A stretch of DNA of 34,567 nucleotides from an uncultured Bacilli bacterium (GTDB taxonomy: Bacteria > Bacillota_I > Bacilli_A > RF39 > UBA660). The notes under the pieces were generated by a model, which worked only from the letters and a program-made list of their open reading frames with translations, did no database searches and was not told the DNA's origin. The DNA is taken from assembly GCA_947623665.1 (NCBI GenBank), contig CANQHJ010000008.1, forward strand, positions 1-34,567. The letters are read 5' to 3'. Position 1 is the stretch's first letter, and each line of letters begins with the position of its first letter. The position numbers and the translations under genes are program-made. Positions 26,055 to 34,567 of the stretch are shown piece after piece.

Positions 26055-27356
26055 TTAATTATCTAAATTATAAATATCTTCTAATACTTCATCTGTTGAT
26101 TTTTCTTCTAAATAATAAATTAAAGCATCTAAATTAATAATTTCCTCTTCTTTTGTTTTATTATTTTTTATCTTTATTTCATTATTATCTAAATCATTAC
26201 TATTTAACACACTAATAAATTTACTTTTTAATCTATCTGCTTGTCTAAATTGTGCTTTTAATGATCTATTTAAATATTCTGTTTCAACAATAAATCCACT
26301 CATACGTAATTCTTGAGCTAAATAAAGAGCATAGTTTTTTTCTGTATCATTAACATAAAGTAAAAATAAATCTATATCATCTCTAATATCAAGTTCAACT
26401 TCTTCCGACTCGAGTGCTAAAAGAACTCTAGAAATTCCTGAAGCAAAACCAACTGCAGGTATATCTCTACCACCAAGTTCATTAACGAGATTATTATATC
26501 TTCCTCCACCACCAAGTACATTAGCATTACCTTCCATAGAATTATCTACAAATTCAAACACAGTATGATCATAATAATCAAGTCCACGAACAATACTTGA
26601 ATTAATAGAATAAGGAACTTGTAATACATCCAAATATTCACATACCTTATCAAAATGTTTACGAGATTTCTTATTCAAACTATCCAAAATTTTTGGAGCG
26701 TTCTTCATTATTTTGCTATCTTTATCAACCTTACAATCAAGTATTCTAAGAGGATTACTATCAAGTCTTCTCTTACAATCATCACATAAACTATCTATAT
26801 GAGGAGTAAAATAATCTACTATCAACTTTCTATAATTATCCCTTGATTCAGTATCCCCCAAAGAATTAATATTTACAACAACATTAGAAAGGCCTAACAT
26901 TTTATAAATATTATAAGCAAGAGAAATAACCTCTGCATCAACAAGCGCATCATCACTACCTAAAACTTCAACACCAAATTGAGAAAATTGTCTATCTCTT
27001 CCTGCTTGAGGTCTTTCATATCTAAACATAGGACCATTATAATAAAGTTTAATAGGTTGATCTGCCATACCATACATTTTATTTTCAATATAACTTCTTA
27101 CAACACCTGCAGTTCCTTCAGGTCTTAAAGTCATTTCTCTTCCTCCACGGTCAGTAAAGTCATATGTTTCTTTAGTAACTATATCTGAGACTTCTCCAAC
27201 ACTTCTATGATATAATTCAGTAGATTCAAATATTGGAGTATCAATATAATTATAATTGTATTTCTCCATTACTTCATCAATAATATTTTCAATATATTTT
27301 ATTTTTTTAGCATCAGAAAAAATTATATCTTCACAGCCCTTAGGTTTTTTTATCAT
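26055..27356 (-). CDS. hisS: Histidyl-tRNA synthetase
   Basis: KPKGCEDII, TLRPEGTAGVVRSYIE, GRDRQFSQFGVEVLG, VRGLDYYDHTVFEF. Confidence 0.95.
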   Translation of the reverse strand: MIKKPKGCEDIIFSDAKKIKYIENIIDEVMEKYNYNYIDTPIFESTELYHRSVGEVSDIVTKETYDFTDRGGREMTLRPEGTAGVVRSYIENKMYGMADQPIKLYYNGPMFRYERPQAGRDRQFSQFGVEVLGSDDALVDAEVISLAYNIYKMLGLSNVVVNINSLGDTESRDNYRKLIVDYFTPHIDSLCDDCKRRLDSNPLRILDCKVDKDSKIMKNAPKILDSLNKKSRKHFDKVCEYLDVLQVPYSINSSIVRGLDYYDHTVFEFVDNSMEGNANVLGGGGRYNNLVNELGGRDIPAVGFASGISRVLLALESEEVELDIRDDIDLFLLYVNDTEKNYALYLAQELRMSGFIVETEYLNRSLKAQFRQADRLKSKFISVLNSNDLDNNEIKIKNNKTKEEEIINLDALIYYLEEKSTDEVLEDIYNLDN

Positions 27357-27367
27357 AATTTACACCT

Positions 27368-28417
27368 CTATTCTTCTTTCAATTTTTTAGATACTTCTTT
27401 AATATCACTTTTAAAGAAATGATAAGTACTTCTAATAAGCAAATAAACTGGAAGTGCCGCAATTATTCCTAGAACTCCAGCAAGACTTCCCCCAATAGAT
27501 ACAGCCATAATTGTAATTAAAGGATTAACATTATTAGTTTTACCATAAATTTTAGGTGATATAAAATATCCATCTAATTGTGGGAAAATTAAACATATAA
27601 TTATTGTTCCAATAAATACTTGAGTAGATACAACAGAGCCTGTAATAACTGCAATTATATTAGTAACGAGTCCACCAAAATAAGGAATAACTGTTGTAAC
27701 GGATGCAAGTATTCCAAGAAGTAACCAGTTAGGATGTCCAACTAAGAAAAACACAAGTGAATATTCAAAAAGTTGAATAACCATAAATATAACTAGTCCT
27801 CTTAAATAATTACCAATCTCTACATCCAAACATTTCAAATAATTATAAGTTTTCTCTTTTGTACTTTTAAGAGTATCTCTTAATAATTTTCTAATTTTTT
27901 GCATATCTAAAAGAAAGTATATCCATGCAATAAAGCCTACTATAATAGTACCAATAACACTAACAGAAGAAAAAACAAAATCAATTGCACCATCAGATAC
28001 AAAATCCCCTAGTTTTTCTAAATAAACTTCTATATACTTATCAACTTCAAACGTAAACTTACCAATAGTAATACTACCTTGCATATCATTAGTAAGTTCT
28101 AATATTATTTCATACAAAGATGAAAGCTGATCATAAACAAGTGGCAAAGTTACAGCTACCAACGAAATTAAGAACAATAAAATGGCAACTACAACAATAG
28201 TAACGGCTAAACCATGCTTAATATTTTTTTCTTCCAGCCATCTAACAACAGGAGATAAAGCATAAGCAAGAACAAATGCTACTAAAAATGGCATAAGTAC
28301 TGTAATAACTTTATCTAACACACCTATCCATAATCCAACATTAGAAAGACCAATATATAAAAATAACATCAAAACAGTTAAATTTATAAGTTTATAATTA
28401 AGCTTACTTTTAAGCAT
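27368..28417 (-). CDS. AI-2E family transporter/permease
   Basis: Multi-TM; LVGHPNWLLLGILASVTTVIPYFGGLV, PLITIMAVSIGGSLAGVLGIIAALPVYLLI. Confidence 0.88.
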   Translation of the reverse strand: MLKSKLNYKLINLTVLMLFLYIGLSNVGLWIGVLDKVITVLMPFLVAFVLAYALSPVVRWLEEKNIKHGLAVTIVVVAILLFLISLVAVTLPLVYDQLSSLYEIILELTNDMQGSITIGKFTFEVDKYIEVYLEKLGDFVSDGAIDFVFSSVSVIGTIIVGFIAWIYFLLDMQKIRKLLRDTLKSTKEKTYNYLKCLDVEIGNYLRGLVIFMVIQLFEYSLVFFLVGHPNWLLLGILASVTTVIPYFGGLVTNIIAVITGSVVSTQVFIGTIIICLIFPQLDGYFISPKIYGKTNNVNPLITIMAVSIGGSLAGVLGIIAALPVYLLIRSTYHFFKSDIKEVSKKLKEE

Positions 28418-28422
28418 TCATC

Positions 28423-28857
28423 TCACCTCTCTAATATAATTGTTGTTGGTCCAATATTGCAAATACTAACATTCATATCAGATCCAAACTTTCCTGTTAC
28501 AACATCACAGTACTTAGAAAGTTCCTTATTAAACTCATCATATAATAAAGATGCCTCATCTCCACCCAATGCCTTCATATAACTAGGACGATTACCTTTC
28601 TTACAATCTGCATATAAAGTAAATTGTGAAATAGATAAAATACTTCCTCCAAAATCAAGTAGTGATTTATTCATAACATCATTATCATCAGGAAATATTC
28701 TAAGATTAACTATCTTTTTTGCTAAATAAACTATTTTACTAATATCATCTCCATCAGTAAAACCAACAAATACTACAAGTCCAGAAGAAATACCTTTTTC
28801 TTCTTTACCATCTATCAAAACAGAAGCTTCACTACTTCTTTGTATTAAAACTCTCAT
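28423..28857 (-). CDS. dtd: D-aminoacyl-tRNA deacylase
   Basis: MRVLIQRSSEASVLIDG, SQFTLYADCKKGNRPSY, NVSICNIGPTTIILE. Confidence 0.92.
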   Translation of the reverse strand: MRVLIQRSSEASVLIDGKEEKGISSGLVVFVGFTDGDDISKIVYLAKKIVNLRIFPDDNDVMNKSLLDFGGSILSISQFTLYADCKKGNRPSYMKALGGDEASLLYDEFNKELSKYCDVVTGKFGSDMNVSICNIGPTTIILER

Positions 28858-31001
28858 CTTATTAACCTCTCTACTTTATCAATATATGAGATTTTATCAA
28901 GTTGAAGTAACAAATTATTTAACTGTTTTAATCCACTAACATAAACAGTTATTTCGTATACTGCAACTTCTTGTTGAAAAACCATATTAATTCTTTCTAT
29001 ATTAATATCTTGCTTACTAATTTTTTGAACCAAATCTACCATATTATTATCACGACTATTAGAATATATAACCAAATTAGAAACATATTTTTTATTAGTA
29101 TTTTCATTCCAACTAACATTAACAGTCCTATCATCAAGTGCTGCTAAATTATGACAATTACTTCTATGAACAGTTATTCCATTTCCTTTAGTAATATATC
29201 CTATAATATCATCTCCTAAAATAGGATTACAACAATTTGCAAGTGATACTTTAACATTATCTATACCAGATACTATAACATCTGCATTATTATCTATTTT
29301 TAAAGATGGTTTTTTCTTTATATTTTTCTCTTCAGGTTTATAAATTATATGAATAACAGAATTAACAGATGTTTTTCCATTACCTATATTAAGATATAAA
29401 TCATCAAGTTTTTGTATCTTTAACTCATCAAATATAATCTTAGTATTTTCTGTACTAAACATCTCATTAAAAGGTATCTTCTTTTTACGAAGAGCCTTTT
29501 CAACAAGATACTTACCTCTTTCTATATATACTTCTCTTTCATTTTTTGTAAAAAAGCTTTTAATTCTATTTCTTGCACCAGCTGTTTTAACAAAATTAAT
29601 CCATTCTTTAGAAGGTGTAGAATTCTTATTAGTATTTATTTTAACTATATCATTATTTTGAAGTTCATAATTAAGAGGTACTATACAATTATTAACAATT
29701 GCACCTACTGTAGTCTCTCCTACTTTAGTATGAACTTTATAAGCAAAATCAATAGGAGTTGCCCCACGAGGAAGTTCAATAACATCTCCCTTTGGAGTAA
29801 ATACATAAATATTATTATTTAAAACTTCTTCTTTAACACTATTAACAAACTCTTCATTACTTAACTTCTCATTAGAAAGTTCCATAATAGCCTTAAAGAA
29901 TTGTAACTTCTGTTCAGTAGTAGACTTCATTGCTTCTTTAGCATCTTTTTGTTCCTTATATGCCCAATGGCTTGCAATACCATTTTCTGCAACCTCATCC
30001 ATCTCATGAGTTCTAATCTGAATCTCAAATAAATATCCATCTATACCAAAAACAGTAGTATGTAAAGATTGATACATATTAGGTTTAGGCATTGCAATAT
30101 AATCCTTAAAACGCTTAGGAAGAGGTCTAAATTTAGAATGAATAATACCTAAAGCAAGATAACATTCTTGTTCTGTATTAACTATAATTCTAAGAGCAAG
30201 TAAATCATAAATATCACTAAACTTTTTACCCCTATTAAGTTTATTATAAATACTATAAATACTCTTAGCACGTCCCTTAATCTCATGATTAATCTCATGT
30301 TTATTTAAAAGATTAGAAACCTCTTGAAGCATCTCATTAACAGTAGCATTCCTCTCTAACTTCGACTTATTAAGTTTTTCTGCAATATCATAAAATACTT
30401 CTCCTTTTAAATAACGTAAAGATAAATCTTCTAACTCACTTTTAATTTTATGAATTCCTAAATGATCTGCAATAGGAGCTAAAATCTCAAGAGCCTCACG
30501 TGCTTTTACTTTTTGACGTTCTTTAGAAAGAGCCCATAAAGTTTTCATATTATGAAGACTATCCGCAAGTTTTATAATAATTACTCTAACATCCTCACTC
30601 ATACCTACAATTATTTTTTTATAATAATCTATTAAATATTCATTCTCAGTTGAAAAATGAATATTAGAAAGTTTAGTTACACCCAAAACTAAAGATGTAA
30701 CCTCACGTCCAAATTCACGTTCCAACTCTTCAGCACTACAATTACAATCTTGTTCTAAAACATCATGCAAAAAAGCCGCTTGTAAAGTCTCAACATCAGC
30801 AAAAACTCCAGTTAGTATCTTAACAACATTAAGAGGGTGAGATATATAATCTTCACCCGTTTTACGAACTTGACCAGTATGTTTTTCTTTAGCATATAAA
30901 TAAGCATTTTTAATTTTTAAAAAGTCATCTTCATCTGTAATATACTTTTTTATTGCTTCCATAACTTCTTTTGATGTAATACGGTCTCTTGTTTTAGTCA
31001 T
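28854..31001 (-). CDS. relA: RelA/SpoT-family (p)ppGpp synthetase/hydrolase
   Basis: HD domain (YISHPLNV...AAFLHDVLEQD), synthetase (GRAKSIYSIYNKL, YQSLHTTV, EIQIRTHEMDEVAENGIASHW), TGS, C-terminal ACT-like. Confidence 0.93.
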   Translation of the reverse strand: MTKTRDRITSKEVMEAIKKYITDEDDFLKIKNAYLYAKEKHTGQVRKTGEDYISHPLNVVKILTGVFADVETLQAAFLHDVLEQDCNCSAEELEREFGREVTSLVLGVTKLSNIHFSTENEYLIDYYKKIIVGMSEDVRVIIIKLADSLHNMKTLWALSKERQKVKAREALEILAPIADHLGIHKIKSELEDLSLRYLKGEVFYDIAEKLNKSKLERNATVNEMLQEVSNLLNKHEINHEIKGRAKSIYSIYNKLNRGKKFSDIYDLLALRIIVNTEQECYLALGIIHSKFRPLPKRFKDYIAMPKPNMYQSLHTTVFGIDGYLFEIQIRTHEMDEVAENGIASHWAYKEQKDAKEAMKSTTEQKLQFFKAIMELSNEKLSNEEFVNSVKEEVLNNNIYVFTPKGDVIELPRGATPIDFAYKVHTKVGETTVGAIVNNCIVPLNYELQNNDIVKINTNKNSTPSKEWINFVKTAGARNRIKSFFTKNEREVYIERGKYLVEKALRKKKIPFNEMFSTENTKIIFDELKIQKLDDLYLNIGNGKTSVNSVIHIIYKPEEKNIKKKPSLKIDNNADVIVSGIDNVKVSLANCCNPILGDDIIGYITKGNGITVHRSNCHNLAALDDRTVNVSWNENTNKKYVSNLVIYSNSRDNNMVDLVQKISKQDINIERINMVFQQEVAVYEITVYVSGLKQLNNLLLQLDKISYIDKVERLIR

Positions 31002-31022
31002 ATATCTTACACCCTCTCTTTT

Positions 31023-33329
31023 CTAACAATTAACTCCTTTTATTTTTTTCTCTTCAATATCATCAGTATAAATCTTTTTAGGTTTACGCTTTTTACCTAC
31101 ATTCTTTCTTTCTAATAATAAGAAAATATAACTTGCAATAAAAAGTGATGAATAAGTTCCTGCAATAAGTCCAAATAACATTGCTAAATTAAATGTAAGT
31201 ATTCCACTAGATGCAAATATTATTAAAGCAAGAACAGGAAGTAAAGTTGTAAGTGATGTATAAATTGAACGTAAGAATGTATCTGCAATACTCTTATTAG
31301 CAGCCTCATATAATTTTTCTCGTGTAAGTTTTTTATCATCTATCTTACTTAAGTTTTCTCGAATTCTATCAAAAGTAACAATAGTATTATTTATAGAATA
31401 TCCAATGATTGCTAAAATAGCTGCAATAAACATAACAGATATTTCAAGTCTAAATATACTAAACAAAGCAAATATCACTAAAACATCATGTACAAGAGCA
31501 CTAACTGATGCTATTGCGTAACTAAATTTAAAACGAATTGAAATATAAATAATTATACCAATCATAGAAATAAGTACTGAAAGTATAGCATTCTTAGTAA
31601 GTTCCTCTTTAACTATATTACTTATAACACTAATATCAACTTTAGCCTCATACTTATCCTCAAAATGTTTAGTTACATCTTTAATGTCTTTAGCATCAAG
31701 AACATCTTTAACATTCATTGTAACTTCATCATCATTTCTTTCAATATCACGAACATTTAACTTTAATTCTTTTAAATCATTTTTTAATTTATTATTAGAA
31801 ACTTTATCTTTAGTAACAACTGTAATATCACTACCAGCTTGATAATCAATTCCTAAATTAAATCCCTTAACAGCAAAGAATATTCCACCTATAACAATTA
31901 TAACAATTGAAAACATAGTAAACTTAGGACCAAATTTAACAAAATCTATCTTATCTATTTTTCTATCTACTACTTTTTCTCCCTTACTTACATTAGGAAC
32001 TTTCTTAGGATCTACATTTATAAATAATTTTAATTTATCATTAAAGTAACCATTCTTAACAAAAAGTCTCATAATAACTCTAGTAAGTAAAACCATTGTA
32101 AACATTGTTACAATAACAGTAATAATTAACATAGTAGCAAACCCTTTAACACTACTCTCACCAAATATAAACATAATTATTGCAACAAGTAATGTTGTAA
32201 GATTTGAATCAAGTATAGTTCTAAAACTTGACTTGCTTCCGTTTTTAAATGCTAATTGTAAATCTCTACCATGATAAAGTTCATCTTGAATTCTAGAGAA
32301 AAGTAATACATTAGCATCCACTGCCATTCCAATACCTAAAACAAGTGCCGCAATACCTGGAAGAGTCAAAACACTTCCAATAACCCAACTTGTAAAGAAT
32401 ACTAAGAATGTATAAAATACAAGTGAAAATGCTGATATAACTCCAGAAAAATGATAAATAATAATTAATAAAAGAAATATAAGAACAATTCCTACTACAC
32501 CAGCAGTAAATGTTTTCTCTAAAGTCTGATCTCCAAAAGATGCCCCTACTGTTTTAGATGAAACTTCTGTAAGTTTAGAAGGAAGTGAACCAGAATTAAT
32601 TAAATCAACTAAATTTTCTACTTCTTCTTTCGTAAAATCACCTTGAATTATAACATCACTAGCAAATCCTTGTGAAACAGCAGCAGCTGATAAACAATTA
32701 GATTCACTAGTTCCACAAGAACTACCCTCAGCAGCATAACTATTTTCTTTTTCATCATAATCAAGCCAAATAACCATTAATTTATCATCTTGTTTAGAAA
32801 GCTTATTAGTAGCAGCAAAAAATTTATCTTTATCTTTTACAGAAAGTGCAACAGCAGGATTACCATTTGCATCTTGACCAACTTTAGCACCACCAGCTTT
32901 TAATACATTAGATTCCATTAAAAGATTATCTTTTGTATCTCTAAAAGAAAGTGTAGCCACTGTAGAAAGTTGTTTTCTTGCACTATCAGCATCCTTAACA
33001 CCAGCAAGTTTAACACGTATCTTATCCCCTTCAATAATTATCTCAGGTTCATTAACACCCAAACTATCAATTCTTTTACTCAAAGTTTTATAAGTTGCAG
33101 TAACTTTCTCACTTGTCATAGGAGAACCATCAACACTCTCAACTTTATATAAAACTTCAAAACCACCCTTTAAATCAAGTCCAAACTTTAAATCTTTAAA
33201 TATAGGAATAAGACATAAACAAACTCCAATACATAAAGCCAAAACCATTAAAGTAGTACTAATAACACCCTTTTTATTTCCATTATTTTTTGTCTTTTTC
33301 TTGCTTTTTTCTTCTTTCATTTTTATCAC
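31023..33329 (-). CDS. secDF: SecDF fused protein translocase subunit
   Basis: FGLDLKGG, GIGMAVDANVLLFSRIQDEL, FNLGIDYQAGSDI, AIIGYSINNTIVTFDRIREN. Confidence 0.93.
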   Translation of the reverse strand: MIKMKEEKSKKKTKNNGNKKGVISTTLMVLALCIGVCLCLIPIFKDLKFGLDLKGGFEVLYKVESVDGSPMTSEKVTATYKTLSKRIDSLGVNEPEIIIEGDKIRVKLAGVKDADSARKQLSTVATLSFRDTKDNLLMESNVLKAGGAKVGQDANGNPAVALSVKDKDKFFAATNKLSKQDDKLMVIWLDYDEKENSYAAEGSSCGTSESNCLSAAAVSQGFASDVIIQGDFTKEEVENLVDLINSGSLPSKLTEVSSKTVGASFGDQTLEKTFTAGVVGIVLIFLLLIIIYHFSGVISAFSLVFYTFLVFFTSWVIGSVLTLPGIAALVLGIGMAVDANVLLFSRIQDELYHGRDLQLAFKNGSKSSFRTILDSNLTTLLVAIIMFIFGESSVKGFATMLIITVIVTMFTMVLLTRVIMRLFVKNGYFNDKLKLFINVDPKKVPNVSKGEKVVDRKIDKIDFVKFGPKFTMFSIVIIVIGGIFFAVKGFNLGIDYQAGSDITVVTKDKVSNNKLKNDLKELKLNVRDIERNDDEVTMNVKDVLDAKDIKDVTKHFEDKYEAKVDISVISNIVKEELTKNAILSVLISMIGIIIYISIRFKFSYAIASVSALVHDVLVIFALFSIFRLEISVMFIAAILAIIGYSINNTIVTFDRIRENLSKIDDKKLTREKLYEAANKSIADTFLRSIYTSLTTLLPVLALIIFASSGILTFNLAMLFGLIAGTYSSLFIASYIFLLLERKNVGKKRKPKKIYTDDIEEKKIKGVNC

Positions 33330-33582
33330 TTCTTCCTCTTCTTGTTTTTCTAACTATTAAATAAGAATTAAATCTTTTATTATCAACATGTAATATATCA
33401 CTAACTACATCAGATAACATTAAATCACGACCAGATGACCATTTAACATTAATTAAATAATTCCAAATATCTTCTATTTTAACATTTCTTACACCCAATC
33501 TATTTAATTCTACTTTCTTTGCTTCCAAAGCTGGTTTTACTCTTTTAAATAACTCTTCTTGACTATTAAATTCAAAATCCAT
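33283..33582 (-). CDS. ComN/YrzD-like post-transcriptional regulator
   Basis: LGVRNVKIEDIWNYLINVKW...LMLSDVVSDIL; adjacent to secDF as in B. subtilis. Confidence 0.7.
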   Translation of the reverse strand: MDFEFNSQEELFKRVKPALEAKKVELNRLGVRNVKIEDIWNYLINVKWSSGRDLMLSDVVSDILHVDNKRFNSYLIVRKTRRGRSDKNERRKKQEKDKK

Positions 33583-33649
33583 AAAACCACTTCCTTTGAA
33601 CTAAAAATATTATACTAAAAAATAAGAAAAATTAAAAGTAAAACAGAAA

Positions 33650-33684
33650 AAATCTCTTAATTCTTAAACAAGAATAAGAGATTT
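33650..33684 (-). terminator. Terminator of the 252-aa gene
   Basis: aaatctcttaattctt / aagaataagagattt stem (one bulge), T-run on the minus strand. Confidence 0.75.
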
Positions 33685-33693
33685 ATATCAATA

Positions 33694-34452
33694 TTATTTA
33701 ACTGTTTTTCTATTTTTTATTGCATCTAGAGCTTTAGCTTCTTCTTCTTTTGCATCCCTTACAGTATAACCAGCAACCTTATCAATACTAATTCCATTTT
33801 CTTTTACTGTTTGTAATAATGCAGAGAAAACACTTAAATCTTGAGCTTGTGTCCATTCATCTAATTCATTATAAGGAACTTTTAAACTATCATTAGGATG
33901 TTCTGGATTTCTTTTTAACCAATCAGCATGAATAGCAACACCTATTTGCTCTTTTATTTTTGGATCATTTTCCATAGAAGAAACACTAACACCTGCTTTT
34001 GAATAATCTTCAAAAACATTATAAGCACCAATTGCAGCATCTAAATTTTCTTTCTTAGAATCACCAGATAATTCAAGAAAAGATCTTAAAATATTTTCTC
34101 CCTTTTCTAAATCGTAATTTCCAGTAGGTAAATCTCTTACAATTTCCTCATCCGTTAAATCTCTTTTTGCAAATCTTTTTACAGTAATATCCCCTGACTT
34201 AACTGCTTTCATAAAATTATCAAAACTATCTAAACAACTCTCAGGAAACTTACCATCCTTAACAGATACTTCATTTCTAACTTCGTCTCCCTTTATACAA
34301 GCATATAACAAAGCTTCTCCTTCATTTTTACCTTCTTTTACTGCAGCAACTGCTCTATTATAGTATCCTTCTAATTCTCCATTACACCACTCTTCATGAA
34401 CTTTAGAAGCTGCTCCTATAATTAATTCATCTTTTATTTCATTATTTTTCAT
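33694..34452 (-). CDS. Hypothetical protein with two RyR-repeat-like segments
   Basis: ASKVHEEWCNGELEGYYNRA and VAIHADWLKRNPEHPNDSLKVPYNELDEWTQAQD. Confidence 0.55.
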   Translation of the reverse strand: MKNNEIKDELIIGAASKVHEEWCNGELEGYYNRAVAAVKEGKNEGEALLYACIKGDEVRNEVSVKDGKFPESCLDSFDNFMKAVKSGDITVKRFAKRDLTDEEIVRDLPTGNYDLEKGENILRSFLELSGDSKKENLDAAIGAYNVFEDYSKAGVSVSSMENDPKIKEQIGVAIHADWLKRNPEHPNDSLKVPYNELDEWTQAQDLSVFSALLQTVKENGISIDKVAGYTVRDAKEEEAKALDAIKNRKTVK

Positions 34453-34473
34453 ATTATACCTCCATTAAAATAA

Positions 34474-34496
34474 TACGTCCTATATTATAGCACGTA
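34474..34496. promoter_or_regulatory. Near-perfect palindrome overlapping an extended -10 (TGCTATAAT) upstream of the 252-aa gene
   Basis: TACGTGCTATAATATAGGACGTA on the minus strand, one mismatch between 10-nt arms. Confidence 0.45.
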
Positions 34497-34567
34497 TAAT
34501 ACTGATTAGTAAATAGATGAAGTTGCAAGTCATTTATTTATTAGTATAATATTATTACTCTTTTGAG

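Noticed and set aside
25931-26137. Plus-strand ORF across the hisS-paralog junction
   Set aside because: Antisense, low-complexity K/L/Y-rich translation.
32970-33152. Plus-strand ORF inside secDF
   Set aside because: Antisense shadow ORF in a conserved gene.

Overview
AT-rich, Bacilli/Clostridia-like chromosomal window with nearly all genes on the minus strand. The left part (about 1-12.5 kb) carries a surface protein, a PerR-[FeFe] hydrogenase-rubrerythrin operon, a pseudopilin, spore-coat genes (SpoVID-like, YsxE/CotS-like), parC/parE, and a LysM + split SleC/SpoIID-like spore operon. The right part (26-34.5 kb) is core and resembles the B. subtilis hisS/dtd/relA/secDF/comN neighbourhood. 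Between them lies an accessory segment (about 13.3-26 kb). Its main features are: (i) a five-gene extended DpnII-type R-M operon (coiled-coil/PD-(D/E)XK-like protein, dpnM, dpnA, unknown 180-aa protein, dpnII) flanked by an exact 72-bp direct repeat that duplicates the promoter, RBS and first codons of the adjacent LysM spore gene; (ii) ASCH and GNAT genes, then Fic and phosphotransferase genes; (iii) an apparently autoregulated TetR operon with a perfect palindrome filling the spacer of a perfect-consensus promoter, encoding a 63-aa membrane protein and a YugP-like membrane 'metallopeptidase' whose HEXXH is replaced by QKSAL; (iv) three overlapping, divergent tandem paralogs with HExGH...E gluzincin motifs directly behind hisS. 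All family calls come from motifs read by eye, with no database search.
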